Shown: positions 44,785 through 54,277 of the stretch, piece after piece
How the letters are laid out: every line of letters starts with the position of its first letter
Position numbering within the stretch: the first letter of the stretch is position 1
Assembly (NCBI RefSeq): GCF_001427795.1
Contig: NZ_LMHJ01000001.1
Span: 357,773 to 421,772 of the forward strand
From: Nocardioides sp. Root682
GTDB lineage: Bacteria; Actinomycetota; Actinomycetes; Propionibacteriales; Nocardioidaceae
Direction: 5' to 3'
Length of the DNA stretch: 64,000 nt
Notes under the pieces: generated by a model
Database searches by the model: none
What the model was told of the DNA's origin: nothing
Seen by the model: only the letters and a program-made list of their open reading frames with translations
Position numbers and translations under genes: made by a program

Positions 44785-45732
44785 TCAGGCTCCGAGGATC
44801 CCGCGGGCGCGCGAGACGTCGTCGGCCATCGCCACGAGCAGCGCGTCGATCGAGTCGAACCGAACCATCCCCCGAAGTCGCTCGACGAAGGTCACCTCGA
44901 CCTCACAGCCGTAGAGCTCGAGATCGGTGCGGTCCAGGACGTAGGACTCGACGCGTCGCTCCCTCTCCCCCGCAAAGGTCGGGTTGGTGCCCACGCTGAT
45001 CGCCGCGGGGTACGACGTCCCGGCATCCGGTCCGTCGAGAACCGTCAACCGGCCGGCGTACACGCCGTCGGCGGGCGCCGCGGCGCCCTGGCGGACCGGC
45101 ACGTTGGCGGTCGGGAAGCCGAGCTCGCGGCCGCGCTTGTCACCCTCGACGACCACGCCACGCGTCGCGAACGGGCGGCCCAGGGCCTCGGCGGCACCCG
45201 TGACGTCGCCGGCCGCCAGACAGGTGCGGACGTAGGTGGAGGACCAGACCTGGGGCCCGCCGTCGAGGCTGACCTCCTCGAGGACGAAGTCGTTCTGCAG
45301 CCCGGAGGCACGCAGCAGGTTGCAGTCGCCCGCCGCACGATTGCCGAAGCGGAAGTTCGCACCCACCACGACCGCCTTGGCGTGCAAGGTCGCCAGCAGG
45401 ATCCGCTCGATGAACTCCTGGGGCGTCCAGTCCGCGATCTCGCGGGAGAACGGGATGACCAGCACGTCATCGACGCCGGCCTCACCCAGCAGGCGCAGCC
45501 GCTCGTCGATCGTGGTCAGCGTCGGTGGAGCGTGCTCCGGACGCAGGACGGCGATCGGGTGCGGGTCGAAGGTCACCGCCACGACATGGGCCACGCCGAC
45601 CTCGCCGGCCACCTCACGGGCCCGACGGACGACGTGCTGGTGCCCCAGGTGCATGCCGTCGAAGTTGCCGATCGTCACCACAGTGCGCCCGAGGTCACCC
45701 GGCACGTCCTCAAAGGCTCGCCACGCTTGCAC
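44785..45732 (-). CDS. ribF: Bifunctional riboflavin kinase / FAD synthetase
   Basis: 315 residues. FAD synthetase domain: VVTIGNFDGMHLGHQHVVRR and VVGANFRFGNRAAGD. Riboflavin kinase domain: GDKRGRELGFPTANVPV and SVGTNPTFAG...YVLDRTDLELYG. It makes FMN and FAD. GTG start at 45732, 6 nt behind TAGTCT. Adjacent to truB, as in many bacteria. Confidence 0.95.
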   Translation of the reverse strand: MQAWRAFEDVPGDLGRTVVTIGNFDGMHLGHQHVVRRAREVAGEVGVAHVVAVTFDPHPIAVLRPEHAPPTLTTIDERLRLLGEAGVDDVLVIPFSREIADWTPQEFIERILLATLHAKAVVVGANFRFGNRAAGDCNLLRASGLQNDFVLEEVSLDGGPQVWSSTYVRTCLAAGDVTGAAEALGRPFATRGVVVEGDKRGRELGFPTANVPVRQGAAAPADGVYAGRLTVLDGPDAGTSYPAAISVGTNPTFAGERERRVESYVLDRTDLELYGCEVEVTFVERLRGMVRFDSIDALLVAMADDVSRARGILGA

Positions 45733-45738
45733 GGCGCA

Positions 45739-45744
45739 AGACTA
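45739..45744 (-). promoter_or_regulatory. -10 element TAGTCT, leaderless promoter of ribF
   Basis: On the minus strand TAGTCT ends 6 nt before the GTG at 45732. Confidence 0.5.
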
Positions 45745-45791
45745 CTGATGTCCGTGCGGAGGCCGACCACCGAGGATCGGTGGAGACCCGA

Positions 45792-46649
45792 TCAGCCGAC
45801 GAAGACTGCTGCGGGGCGCGCCGTACCGCCCTCGGGACGGTAGAGCGCCAGGAACTCGCCGTCGGGCGCGAAGACGCCCGTCAGGGTCTCGATCGGCAGC
45901 GGCAGGGGTCGGCCGAAGCGGACCGACTGCGCCTGCTCCTCGTCGAGGTCGAGCGCCGGGAACGATGCTCGCGCGGCCGCCGCGACCGGAACCACGTGGA
46001 GGTCGGCCACGTCCGTGTCCGCGCCCTCCAGCGTGAACGGTCCGACAGCATGACGACGCAGGGCGGTGAGGTGGCCGCCCACGCCCAAGGCATTGCCGAG
46101 GTCGCGCGCGATGGCGCGGATGTAGGTGCCGCTGGAACACGCCACCCGTACCTCGAGGTCCACGAAGTCACCGTCGTGACGGATGCCGGATGCCTCGATG
46201 GAGTGGATCGTCACGCGTCGCGACTTGAGCTCGACCTCCTCGCCCGCGCGGGCCAGAGCATAGGCGCGCTTGCCGTCGACCTTGATGGCCGACACCGTCG
46301 ACGGCACCTGGTCGATCTCGCCCTCGAAGGCCCGCAGTGCTTCGCGGACGGCAGCCTCGGTGACGTGCCCGGCCGGGGTGGTCGCGGTGACCTCACCCTC
46401 GGCGTCGTCGGTCGTGGTCGCCGCGCCGAGCCGCACGGTGGCGGAGTACGTCTTCTCGGTGAGCATCAGGTGACCGAGCAGGCGGGTCGCCCGCTCGACG
46501 CCCAGCACCAGGACACCCGTGGCCATCGGGTCGAGGGTCCCGGCATGCCCCACCTTGCGGGTGCCGAGGGTACGGCGCACCCGGGCGACGACGTCGTGGG
46601 ACGTCATCCCCGCGGGCTTGTCGATGACGACGAGGCCGGACTCGGCCAC
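45792..46649 (-). CDS. truB: tRNA pseudouridine-55 synthase
   Basis: 285 residues. VVIDKPAGMTSHDVVARVRR and GHAGTLDPMATGVLVLGVER (with the catalytic Asp) are diagnostic; RVACSSGTYIRAIARDLG is the third motif. It modifies U55 of the T-loop. The GTG start shares one base with the rbfA stop. Second gene of the rbfA-truB pair. Confidence 0.96.
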   Translation of the reverse strand: MAESGLVVIDKPAGMTSHDVVARVRRTLGTRKVGHAGTLDPMATGVLVLGVERATRLLGHLMLTEKTYSATVRLGAATTTDDAEGEVTATTPAGHVTEAAVREALRAFEGEIDQVPSTVSAIKVDGKRAYALARAGEEVELKSRRVTIHSIEASGIRHDGDFVDLEVRVACSSGTYIRAIARDLGNALGVGGHLTALRRHAVGPFTLEGADTDVADLHVVPVAAAARASFPALDLDEEQAQSVRFGRPLPLPIETLTGVFAPDGEFLALYRPEGGTARPAAVFVG

Positions 46650-47146
46650 TACGCGTCGAGCTCCTCGCCCGCGGCAGAGTCGTCGTCCGAGTCGTCGTCC
46701 GAGTCGTCGAGGTCGTCCTCGTCGGCGATGACACGGGGCTTCTTGTACGGGTCCGCCTCACCGGCGGGCTGGGCGCCCTCGCGGGCGGCAGCGACCGCTG
46801 CATCGGCCTCGCGGGCACGGGCCAACACCTCGTCGAGCTGACGCGCCGACTCGGGGATGCCGTCGAACGCGAACGCCAGGCTGGGCACGGTACGCATGCC
46901 GAGCTGCTTGCCGACCTCGGCGCGGAGCACGCCCTTGGCCGACTCGAGCGCGGCGGCAGTCTCCTGCTGGACGTCACCGTCGCCGAGCACGGTGTAGTAG
47001 ATGGTGGCGTTCTGGGCGTCGCCGGTCATCCGGACCTCGGTGATGGTCACGAACCCCAGACGCGGGTCCTTGATCCGTCGTTCGAGCATCTCGGCGACGA
47101 TCACCTTGATGCGGTCGGCGATCTTGCGTACGCGCGGGCTGGCCAT
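46649..47146 (-). CDS. rbfA: Ribosome-binding factor A
   Basis: 165 residues. Core RbfA domain: [61 protein letters not shown] 40-residue acidic tail ([19 protein letters not shown]) is longer than in E. coli but common in actinobacteria. It assists 30S maturation. ATG start; infB lies upstream, separated by a hairpin. Confidence 0.95.
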   Translation of the reverse strand: MASPRVRKIADRIKVIVAEMLERRIKDPRLGFVTITEVRMTGDAQNATIYYTVLGDGDVQQETAAALESAKGVLRAEVGKQLGMRTVPSLAFAFDGIPESARQLDEVLARAREADAAVAAAREGAQPAGEADPYKKPRVIADEDDLDDSDDDSDDDSAAGEELDA

Positions 47147-47174
47147 GGTCTGTTCCTATCAGTTCAGCGAAAAG

Positions 47175-47213
47175 ACTGCGCCGCCCGGCCCACGAGGGAC
47201 CGGGCGGCGTAGT
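47175..47213 (-). terminator. Hairpin terminator after infB
   Basis: A 10-bp GC stem (47179-47188 with 47200-47209) extends outward by four more pairs (one G-T). It begins 12 nt after the infB stop and lies before rbfA. Confidence 0.7.
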
Positions 47214-47224
47214 GATGAGAGCGA

Positions 47225-50116
47225 TCAGCTCCGGGGAATCTCGCGCATCTCGAAGGCTTCGACGATGTCGCCTTCCTTGATGTCCTGGAAGTTCTTGAGC
47301 ACGAGACCGCACTCGAAACCTTCCCGGACCTCCGACGCGTCGTCCTTCTCCCGCTTGAGCGAGGCGAGGTCGATGTTGTCGGCCACCACGGCGCCATCGC
47401 GGAGGATGCGGACCTTGGCGTTGCGTCGAAGGACACCACTCGTGACCATGCAGCCTGCGATGTTGCCGATCTTGGACGAGCGGAAGATCGCACGGATCTC
47501 CGCCTGGCCGAGAGTCGACTCCTCGTACTCGGGCTTGAGCATGCCCTTGAGGGCCGCCTCGATCTCCTCGATCGCCTGGTAGATGACCGAGTAGTACCGA
47601 ATCTCGACACCCTCCTTGTCAGCCATCTGGCCCGCCTTGCCCTGGGGCCGGACGTTGAAGCCGATGATGATGGCGTCCGAGGCGGATGCGAGGTCGACGT
47701 TGGTCTCGGTGATCGCACCGACGCCGCGGTCGATGACCCGGAGGCTGACCTCTTCGCCGACATCGATCTGGGCGAGGGCGTCTTCGAGCGCCTCGACCGA
47801 ACCGGACACGTCACCCTTGAGGATGAGGTTGAGCTCCTGGCTCTCGCCCTTCTCCATGGAGGCCATGAAGTCCTCGAGGGTGCGACGGACACGACGCTTG
47901 GCCTGCATGGCCGCACGCTCGCGCGCCTCACGCTTCTCAGCGATCTGGCGAGCCATCCGGTCGTCCTCGACGACGAGGAAGTTCTGACCAGCGCCGGGGA
48001 CGGCAGTCAGACCCAGCACCATCGCGGGACGCGACGGGTCGGCTTCCTCGATGTTGTCGCCGTGCTCGTCGAGCATCGCGCGGACCCGGCCGTAAGCCGG
48101 ACCGGCGACGATCGAGTCACCGACACGCAGCGTTCCGCGCTGGACGAGGATCGTCGCAACCGGACCGCGACCGCGGTCGAGGTGCGCCTCGATGACGAGG
48201 CCCTGGGCGTCCTGCACCGGGTTGGCGCGGAGGTCCAGCGACGCGTCAGCCGTCAGCACGATCGCCTCGAGCAGCTTGTCGAGGTTGAGGCCGGCCTTGG
48301 CCGAGACGTCGACGAACATCGCGTCGCCGCCGTACTCCTCGGGCACCAGGCCGTACTCGGAGAGCTGGCCACGAACCTTCGTCGGGTCGGCGCTCTCCTT
48401 GTCGATCTTGTTCACGGCGACCACGATCGGCACACCCGCAGCGCGGGCGTGGTTGAGCGCCTCGACCGTCTGCGGCATGACGCCGTCGTCAGCCGCGACG
48501 ACCAGGACGGCGATGTCGGTCGCCTGCGCACCACGGGCACGCATCGAGGTGAAGGCCTCGTGACCCGGGGTGTCGATGAAGGTGATGCGACGGTCGTTGC
48601 CGTCGACCTGCGTGTGGACCTGGTAGGCACCGATGTGCTGGGTGATGCCACCGGCCTCGCCGGCCACGACGTTGGCGTCGCGGAGCGCGTCGAGGAGCTT
48701 GGTCTTACCGTGGTCGACGTGACCCATGACGGTCACGACCGGCGGACGGATGACGAGGTCTTCCTCGCCGCCCTCGTCGGCACCGAACTCGAGGTCGAAC
48801 GTCTCGAGCAGCTCGCGGTCCTCGTCCTCCGGGGACACGATCTCGACGGTGTAGTTGAGCTCGTCACCGAGCAGCTCCAGCGTCTCGTCGCCCACCGACT
48901 GGGTGGCGGTCACCATCTCGCCGATGTGGAACAGCATCTGCACGAGCGACGCCGCGTCGACACCGATCTTGTCGGCGAAGTCGGTCAGCGAGGACCCACG
49001 GGCGAGACGGATCGTCTCGCCGTTGCCCTTGCGGACCCGCATGCCGCCAATGGTCGGGGCCTCCATGGCCTCGAATTCCTGACGACGCGCGCGCTTCGAC
49101 TTGCGACCGCGACGGGCGGGACCACCGGGGCGACCGAAGGCACCCTGGGTCTGGCCACGCTGGCCGGGACGGCCACCGCCGGGACGACCGCCGCCACCGG
49201 GACCGAAGCCACCGGGACCGCGACCGGGCGCGCCGGCACCGGGCGCACCAGCGCCAGCGCCTGCACCCGGGGCACCACGGCCCGGAGCACCACGACCCGG
49301 AGCACCGCCCGGACGACCCGGACCACCGGCGCCGGGACGACCCGGACCACCGGGGCCACGGCCACCGGCGTTGGGCCCGAAGGCTGCCGGCGACTTGGGC
49401 ATCATGGCGGGGTTCGGACGCGGCATGCCGGGACGGCCACCGGGCGCAGCGGCGGGCGGACGCGGTCCACCCGGACCGGCCTCACCCTCGCGAGCCGGCG
49501 GAGCGGCAACAGGCTTGCGGCCCATGCCCTGGCTGGGAGCGAACGGGTTGTTGCCCGGACGCGGCGTACCGCTGGGCTTGCCGACCGGACGCGGTGCCGG
49601 AGCCTTCGGCGTGGCACCTCGCGGCGCACCACCGGGCTTCGGACCGGCCGGAGCAGCAGGCGCTTCCGGGGCCTCGGGAGCCGCCGCAGCAGCGGGGGCC
49701 TCCACGACCGGCTCGACGACGGGCTCGGGCTCCGGCTCCGGCGTCTTGGCCGGTCCCGGGCGCGGGCCGGGACGCGGAGCCGCCGGCTTGTCGTCAACAG
49801 GTGCGGCAGGTGCGGCGTCCGCAACCGGAGCGTCGGCGACGGGCGCCTCGACAACGGGAGCAGCCGGCGCAGCGGCAGGCTTCTTGGCCGGCGCGGGCCG
49901 CGGGGCGGGCGTTGCCGCCTCGCCGCCAGCAGCGGCCGGCTTCATCTTTGCGAGAAGATCGGCGCCGTAGGTGTCTTCGAACTTCTTGACTGCAGGCAGT
50001 TCAACGCTCGAGGACGCCGTCTTGGCGAATTCGCCAATGGCACTCAGCTTCTCCAGCGCTTCCTTGCTGGGGATGCCGTACTTCTTCGCGAGTTCGGAAA
50101 CTCGGGTCTTGGCCAC
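47225..50116 (-). CDS. infB: Translation initiation factor IF-2
   Basis: 963 residues. Order: IF2_N-like helix domain ([20 protein letters not shown]), a ~280-residue linker rich in Pro, Gly and Ala with [12 protein letters not shown] repeats, then the GTPase core with [26 protein letters not shown] and NKID. Beta-barrel and C-terminal fMet-tRNA-binding domains follow. The GTG at 50116 has AGAAGGAG upstream. The very GC-rich repetitive linker DNA (about 49,100-49,900) also gives long antisense open frames, which are not genes. Confidence 0.97.
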   Translation of the reverse strand: MAKTRVSELAKKYGIPSKEALEKLSAIGEFAKTASSSVELPAVKKFEDTYGADLLAKMKPAAAGGEAATPAPRPAPAKKPAAAPAAPVVEAPVADAPVADAAPAAPVDDKPAAPRPGPRPGPAKTPEPEPEPVVEPVVEAPAAAAAPEAPEAPAAPAGPKPGGAPRGATPKAPAPRPVGKPSGTPRPGNNPFAPSQGMGRKPVAAPPAREGEAGPGGPRPPAAAPGGRPGMPRPNPAMMPKSPAAFGPNAGGRGPGGPGRPGAGGPGRPGGAPGRGAPGRGAPGAGAGAGAPGAGAPGRGPGGFGPGGGGRPGGGRPGQRGQTQGAFGRPGGPARRGRKSKRARRQEFEAMEAPTIGGMRVRKGNGETIRLARGSSLTDFADKIGVDAASLVQMLFHIGEMVTATQSVGDETLELLGDELNYTVEIVSPEDEDRELLETFDLEFGADEGGEEDLVIRPPVVTVMGHVDHGKTKLLDALRDANVVAGEAGGITQHIGAYQVHTQVDGNDRRITFIDTPGHEAFTSMRARGAQATDIAVLVVAADDGVMPQTVEALNHARAAGVPIVVAVNKIDKESADPTKVRGQLSEYGLVPEEYGGDAMFVDVSAKAGLNLDKLLEAIVLTADASLDLRANPVQDAQGLVIEAHLDRGRGPVATILVQRGTLRVGDSIVAGPAYGRVRAMLDEHGDNIEEADPSRPAMVLGLTAVPGAGQNFLVVEDDRMARQIAEKREARERAAMQAKRRVRRTLEDFMASMEKGESQELNLILKGDVSGSVEALEDALAQIDVGEEVSLRVIDRGVGAITETNVDLASASDAIIIGFNVRPQGKAGQMADKEGVEIRYYSVIYQAIEEIEAALKGMLKPEYEESTLGQAEIRAIFRSSKIGNIAGCMVTSGVLRRNAKVRILRDGAVVADNIDLASLKREKDDASEVREGFECGLVLKNFQDIKEGDIVEAFEMREIPRS

Positions 50117-50210
50117 AATGCTCCTTCTGGCCCAAGACCCGGGGGGATCTTCAGACCGTTGGTGGGTGGTGCAGAACGAACTGGCTCATCGCGAGGTACT
50201 CATCGAGTGC

Positions 50211-50588
50211 TCATGAGCTGCTGCTCCAGTCTCTCTTGGTGGATGCGGTCGGATTGATCAGTGACGAGGCGACGTACTCCCCCACCGGCACGCTGGAAAG
50301 CCCGGTTCCACCCGCACCTTGCGCGAAGCGCAGGGCCCGGGAGAAGGCTTTCCGCCGTACCGCGAGGTCGTAGCAACCGGAGGTGGGGTGCAGGTGCGCC
50401 CCTCGTCCCGGTGCGGTTCCCTCCAGGTCGGGCACGACGGCTGGTCGGCCATCTGCACCCGAGCCGGCGGTCACCCGCAACAACTCGCGTTTGGCGGCCC
50501 GCTGCCGACATCCGATGCAGGTCCGGACGGGACCCTCGAGAGGGAAGACGTCAGGTTCTGCGGGGGATTTCGATTGGCGTGCCACCAA
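50211..50588 (-). CDS. ylxR: YlxR-family (DUF448) RNA-binding protein
   Basis: 125 residues. The motif PVRTCIGCRQRAAKRELLRV with CxxC and the later GRGAHLHPTSGCYDLAVRRK are typical. It lies between nusA and infB as in most Gram-positive bacteria and probably binds RNA or acts with RNase P. Start is uncertain: TTG 50588 is 6 nt behind TAGAGT; the next codon, GTG 50585, is the alternative. Confidence 0.9.
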   Translation of the reverse strand: MVARQSKSPAEPDVFPLEGPVRTCIGCRQRAAKRELLRVTAGSGADGRPAVVPDLEGTAPGRGAHLHPTSGCYDLAVRRKAFSRALRFAQGAGGTGLSSVPVGEYVASSLINPTASTKRDWSSSS

Positions 50589-50594
50589 CAGACG

Positions 50595-50600
50595 ACTCTA
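50595..50600 (-). promoter_or_regulatory. -10-like element TAGAGT before ylxR
   Basis: On the minus strand TAGAGT ends 6 nt before the TTG at 50588. It may allow transcription of ylxR-infB apart from rimP-nusA. Confidence 0.35.
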
Positions 50601-50657
50601 CCCGCCGTGGGGTCGAGATCACCAACCGGCAACGCCGGTCGGCCCCCAGAAGCGCGC

Positions 50658-51626
50658 TCAGGCCTCTTCGTCGGAGTGGATGTCGATCCGCCAGCCGGTC
50701 AGGCGGGCGGCGAGGCGGGCGTTCTGACCCTCCTTGCCGATCGCCAGCGACAGCTGGAAGTCGGGGACGACGACGCGTGCCGAACGCGCCGCGGCGTCCA
50801 CCACGGTGACGGACTGCACCTGTGCGGGTGACAGCGCGTGCGCCACCATCTCGGCCGGGTCGTCGGACCAGTCGACGATGTCGATCTTCTCGCCGTGGAG
50901 CTCGGCCATCACGTTGCGGACGCGCTGGCCCATCGGGCCGATGCAGGCGCCCTTGGCGTTGACCCCGGGGACCGCGGAGCGGACCGCGATCTTGGTGCGG
51001 TGGCCGGACTCGCGCGCGATCGCCGCGATCTCGACGGTGCCGTCGGCGATCTCGGGCACCTCCAGCGCGAAGAGCTTCTTCACCAGGTTCGGGTGCGAGC
51101 GTGACAGCGTGATCTGCGGTCCGCGCATGCCCTTGCGCACCGACACGACCAGGCACTTGATCCGGGTGCCGTGGCTGTAGTCCTCCCCGGGCACGCGCTC
51201 GGACGCGGGCAGCATCGCCTCGAGCTTGCCGAGGTCCACGAGGACGTCGTCGGGATTGCGGCCCTGCTGGATGATGCCGGACAGGATGTCGCCCTCCTTG
51301 CCGGAGAACTCACCGAACCGGATCTCGTCCTCGGCGTCGCGCAGGCGCTGCATCATGATCTGCTTGGCGGTCGTGGCGGCGATGCGGCCGAAGTCGGCGG
51401 GCGTGTCGTCGTACTCGCCGATCTTGTTGCCGTCGTCGTCGAGCTCGGCGGCCAGCACGTTCACGTGCCCGGTCTTGCGGTCCAGCTCGACCCGCGCCTG
51501 GGTGTGGGAGCCCTCGGTCTTGTGGTACGCCGTCAGGAGGGCCTGTTCGATCGCCTCCACCAGCACCTCGAACTTGATCTCCTTCTCGCGTTCCAGCGTG
51601 CGGAGGATGTTCAGGTCGATGTCCAT
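50658..51626 (-). CDS. nusA: Transcription termination/antitermination factor NusA
   Basis: 322 residues. N-terminal RNA-polymerase-binding domain ([20 protein letters not shown]), S1 domain ([20 protein letters not shown]), and two KH domains ([40 protein letters not shown]). It lacks the C-terminal acidic repeats of E. coli NusA, as is normal in actinobacteria. The ATG at 51626 shares a base with the rimP stop. Confidence 0.96.
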   Translation of the reverse strand: MDIDLNILRTLEREKEIKFEVLVEAIEQALLTAYHKTEGSHTQARVELDRKTGHVNVLAAELDDDGNKIGEYDDTPADFGRIAATTAKQIMMQRLRDAEDEIRFGEFSGKEGDILSGIIQQGRNPDDVLVDLGKLEAMLPASERVPGEDYSHGTRIKCLVVSVRKGMRGPQITLSRSHPNLVKKLFALEVPEIADGTVEIAAIARESGHRTKIAVRSAVPGVNAKGACIGPMGQRVRNVMAELHGEKIDIVDWSDDPAEMVAHALSPAQVQSVTVVDAAARSARVVVPDFQLSLAIGKEGQNARLAARLTGWRIDIHSDEEA

Positions 51627-52195
51627 CAGTCGGCGTCCTCGTCCATGTGTTCGTCCAGGTCGTCCTGGTCGTCGTCGTCTTGATCCGTGGGGGTGGTGCT
51701 CTTGCGGCGGTTGAACTCGATCTGCACGAGGGCCTTCGTCACGTCGGCGTAGCTGACCCTGACTTCGGTTCCGTCCACGTCGAGGGTCACCCCGTCGTCG
51801 TCGGTGGCGCCGATACGGCCCACCGTCTCGTTCGTCGTACCGTCCGCGGCGGTGATGGCCACCTTGACGAGGCGGTCTTCGTTGCGACGCCAGTGGCGCG
51901 GCAGCGTGAGCGGGCGATCGACGCCACGGGAGGTGACCTCGAGGGTGTACGGCAGCTCCCCCATGACAGCGGCACCGTCGGACTCGAGGACCCCGTCGAT
52001 CTGCTTCGTTGCCGACGCGACGTCGTCGAGCGTCAGGCCGCCGTCGGTGTCCAGGGCAATGCGCAACACGCGGCGCTTGCCGGCCGGAGTGAGCTCGACT
52101 GCTTCGAGATCCAGGCCGAGATCGGCCAGTGGAGCAGTGAGCAGGTCGGTGATTCGCTCTGCTGTCGAACGCTGAGCGGGCTGGCCCGAACCCAT
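51626..52195 (-). CDS. rimP: Ribosome maturation factor RimP
   Basis: 189 residues. [20 protein letters not shown] and [20 protein letters not shown] belong to the N-terminal domain; [20 protein letters not shown] and [18 protein letters not shown] to the SH3-like domain. An acidic tail ends the protein. It helps 30S assembly and heads the rimP-nusA-ylxR-infB unit. Divergent from a lipoprotein gene, 69 bp away. Confidence 0.95.
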   Translation of the reverse strand: MGSGQPAQRSTAERITDLLTAPLADLGLDLEAVELTPAGKRRVLRIALDTDGGLTLDDVASATKQIDGVLESDGAAVMGELPYTLEVTSRGVDRPLTLPRHWRRNEDRLVKVAITAADGTTNETVGRIGATDDDGVTLDVDGTEVRVSYADVTKALVQIEFNRRKSTTPTDQDDDDQDDLDEHMDEDAD

Positions 52196-52251
52196 GCGAA
52201 TCCTCCCGTTGTCCTGTTGTGGTGGTGCGGATCAACACTACCGCCTCCCGA

Positions 52252-52257
52252 TAGGGT
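52252..52257 (+). promoter_or_regulatory. -10 element TAGGGT, leaderless promoter
   Basis: TAGGGT ends 7 nt before the GTG at 52265. Confidence 0.55.
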
Positions 52258-52264
52258 TCCCCGC

Positions 52265-52765
52265 GTGCCCGACCGTGTTAGCCACCTCTCCCGTCGCACC
52301 TTCGTCGCCTTCGGCGTCGGTGGAGCCGCGCTGGCACTGACCGGATGCGACGCGCTCGACTCCGTTCTCGGCGACGACGACCCGGTGCCACCGGGAGCGG
52401 TCACACCGACCGCACCTGCGGCCGACGCCGACAGCACGCTCGTCGACGAGGTCACCACAGCGATCGCCGAAGCCGGGGCACTCGCAGCGGCCACCGGTAC
52501 GACGATCGCCTCCCTCGCACGGATCGGGAGCCGGTTCGCCCGGATTCACACCGCTCATGCGAGCGAGCTCGGCCGCACCGAGGCGGCCGCTCCCCCGGTG
52601 GTGACCGGGCCCGAGGCGGTCGCACTGCGCGCCCTGTGGGCGAGCGAGACCGCACTCCAGGATCGTCTGGTCGCTGCCGCGCAGACCGCCGAGAGCGGCG
52701 CACTGGCCCAGGTGTTCGCGTCGATGGCTGCCGCCCTGGCTCAACAGAAGGCGGTGCTCGCGTGA
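52265..52765 (+). CDS. Putative Tat-exported lipoprotein of unknown function
   Basis: 166 residues, GTG start. [12 protein letters not shown] is a twin-arginine signal that runs directly into a lipobox (ALTGC, Cys28), so it should be a lipid-anchored extracytoplasmic protein exported folded. After an acidic, Pro-rich spacer the rest is an Ala-rich helical domain ([20 protein letters not shown] ... [20 protein letters not shown]). It overlaps the ferritin-like gene. The pair matches the position of the uncharacterised Rv2843/Rv2844 beside rimP. The open frame upstream to 51647 is antisense to rimP. Confidence 0.75.
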   Translation: MPDRVSHLSRRTFVAFGVGGAALALTGCDALDSVLGDDDPVPPGAVTPTAPAADADSTLVDEVTTAIAEAGALAAATGTTIASLARIGSRFARIHTAHASELGRTEAAAPPVVTGPEAVALRALWASETALQDRLVAAAQTAESGALAQVFASMAAALAQQKAVLA

Positions 52766-53193
52766 CCGAACCGTCCCCCTCGCCCACCGACGCGCTGCAG
52801 GTCGCCCTGGCAGCCGAGCACGCGGCCGTCTTCGTCTACGGCGCACTCGGCGCCCAGACGTCGCAGTCGGGCCAGCCGACCCTGTACGAAACGCTCACCC
52901 GCGCCTACGCCCTGCACCGCGATCGACGCGACCACCTGAGTGGCGTCATCGCCGCAACCGGCGGCGAACCCGTCGCCGCCGAGCCCGGCTACGCACTGCC
53001 GGCCGACCTGGGGTCGGTGAGGGTCGTCCGAGCGCGCGCACTCGCGATCGAGGAGGCGGCCACGTCGACGTATGCCTATCTGGTGGCGAACACCACCGGG
53101 CCGGACAGGGCCTGGGCCGTGCAGGCGTTGCTGGACGCGGCAGTGCGGGGGCTCGGCTTCGGCGGCAGGCCTGAGCGGCTACCTGGTCTTTGA
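52762..53193 (+). CDS. Ferritin-like domain protein (DUF4439 type)
   Basis: 143 residues, GTG start overlapping the lipoprotein stop by 4 nt. Four-helix ferritin-like pattern: ALQVALAAEHAAVFVYGALG, AYALHRDRRDHLSGVI and ALAIEEAATSTYAYLV place Glu/His residues where a di-metal site would form, though the set is not complete for a known ferritin. No signal peptide. Cytoplasmic partner of the Tat lipoprotein is the likely arrangement. Function unknown. Confidence 0.78.
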   Translation: MTEPSPSPTDALQVALAAEHAAVFVYGALGAQTSQSGQPTLYETLTRAYALHRDRRDHLSGVIAATGGEPVAAEPGYALPADLGSVRVVRARALAIEEAATSTYAYLVANTTGPDRAWAVQALLDAAVRGLGFGGRPERLPGL

Positions 53194-53204
53194 CCTCACC
53201 CGAT

Positions 53205-53256
53205 GTCTCGATACGCGCGTCGCGAGCTCGTTCCTCGCTCGCGGCGCTGCTCGACC
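53205..53256. repeat. Interspersed repeat element, copy B
   Basis: Starts GTCTCGATACGC and ends GCGCTGCTCGACC, matching the ends of the element at 26517-26558 with a different centre. Confidence 0.5.
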
Positions 53257-53315
53257 TTCCGGTCTGATCCGCACCGCTGCTCGTGCCTCGCAGCCCTGCG
53301 GGCCGGTAAAAACAA

Positions 53316-53385
53316 CAGTGGTTCGCGGCCTCGGTCTCCGGGAGACTCCCGAGACGTCCCCCGAAGACGGGGCCGCGAACCACTG
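53316..53385 (-). terminator. Long-stem terminator with T-tract on the minus strand
   Basis: A 15-bp perfect inverted repeat (53316-53330 with 53371-53385) encloses 40 nt that contain a small GTCTC/GAGAC hairpin. On the minus strand the stem is followed by TTGTTTTTACC, so it looks like an intrinsic terminator for the HAD hydrolase unit, whose stop is about 150 nt upstream of it. Confidence 0.65.
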
Positions 53386-53531
53386 GTGACCGGGGACAAC
53401 GGTCATCTGGTGACGGGAGAGGTGGGGCTCACCGATCACCTGTGCACAATCATGCAACAGAACGGCTCGAGGGTCTGCAACTATCGATCCTCATAAATGT
53501 GCAGTGCACAAACCTGCAGTGCGCGGCTCGC

Positions 53532-54275
53532 TCAGCGCCAGGAGGTGAGGATGCCGGGGATCTCCGACAGGCGGTGCGCGACCGCGTCGGGCCGGCCCTC
53601 GGTGTGGCCGATCTGCTCGACCGGGATCACGCTGTGCGGGACATGGATGGCCCGCAGACCGGCGTTCTGTGAGCCCCACACGTCGTCGAAGAGCCGGTCG
53701 CCGACGTACACGCAACGAGCCGGATCGGTGGCGCCCACGGCGTCCATCGCGGCGCGGAACGCGTCAGGCGACGGCTTCGTCCACGGGATCTCGCTCGAGT
53801 AGACGTCACCGTCGATCAGGTCCAGGACACCGTCACGCTCGAAGTAGCCGCGGTGCCACTCCCGGGGCCAGATCGTGTTCGACAGGATGCCGACCTTGAT
53901 CCCCTCGGCGCGCAGCCAGCCGAACAGGGGCGCAACCTCGGCGTCGGTCAGCGTGTGGGGCTCCCAGAAGTCGTAGTACGCGCTGAGGAGCGCCGGGTCG
54001 TGATCGAGGCCGGCCTCGTCGAAGAGGTCGGCGATCGTCGCGCTCTGCTGGTGATCACGGCTGCGACCCCACACGACCGAGCCGGCGCCGTGCAGCTTCG
54101 CGGCGAACGCGTGGTGGTCGTCCGAGGTGTCGGGTGTCGCCAGCACGGCCTGGGCCAGCGCCAGGGACTCGGCGTGGAAGTCCACGTCGTGCCACTGGGT
54201 GAGGGTGCCACCCCAGTCGAAGATGACGGCGTCGACACCGGGTTTCGAGGCTCGCTGCGCTCGCACCTCAACCAC
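53532..54275 (-). CDS. HAD-superfamily hydrolase
   Basis: 247 residues from GTG 54275. Motif I is AVIFDWGGTLT, motif II ILSNTIW, motif III KPSP and motif IV CVYVGDRLFDDVWGSQNAG, all intact; the cap domain lies between. A phosphatase of the sugar-phosphate or phosphoglycolate type is likely. The first ~12 codons lie inside a repeat element (54241-54276), so the native start was probably altered; GTG 54266 is the other option. It begins 2 nt after the proS stop. Confidence 0.85.
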   Translation of the reverse strand: MVEVRAQRASKPGVDAVIFDWGGTLTQWHDVDFHAESLALAQAVLATPDTSDDHHAFAAKLHGAGSVVWGRSRDHQQSATIADLFDEAGLDHDPALLSAYYDFWEPHTLTDAEVAPLFGWLRAEGIKVGILSNTIWPREWHRGYFERDGVLDLIDGDVYSSEIPWTKPSPDAFRAAMDAVGATDPARCVYVGDRLFDDVWGSQNAGLRAIHVPHSVIPVEQIGHTEGRPDAVAHRLSEIPGILTSWR

Positions 54276-54276
54276 C
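54241..54276. repeat. Interspersed repeat element, copy C
   Basis: On the minus strand it runs from GGTGGTTGAGGTGCGAGCG to GAGCCTCGAAACC. I recognise this as a sequence repeated in Nocardioides intergenic regions. Here it covers the 5' end of the HAD hydrolase gene. Confidence 0.55.
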
Positions 54277-54277
54277 G

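Larger units (their letters stand above)
53194..53531. other. Gene-free interval with a repeat and a terminator
   Basis: No supported gene. It holds repeat copy B (53205-53256), a long stem terminator (53316-53385) and a slightly AT-richer stretch (53440-53520) with TGTGCAGTGCACA, a dyad of 6-bp arms around one base. Small open frames across it lack family resemblance. Confidence 0.6.

Noticed and set aside
48062..50257. A 731-residue open frame opposite infB
   Set aside because: Antisense to a certain gene; its Thr/Arg/Gly repeats come from the IF2 linker.
53386..53531. Remnant of a transposase or small gene after the HAD hydrolase gene
   Set aside because: No frame shows a catalytic motif and no terminal inverted repeat pair with target duplication was found.
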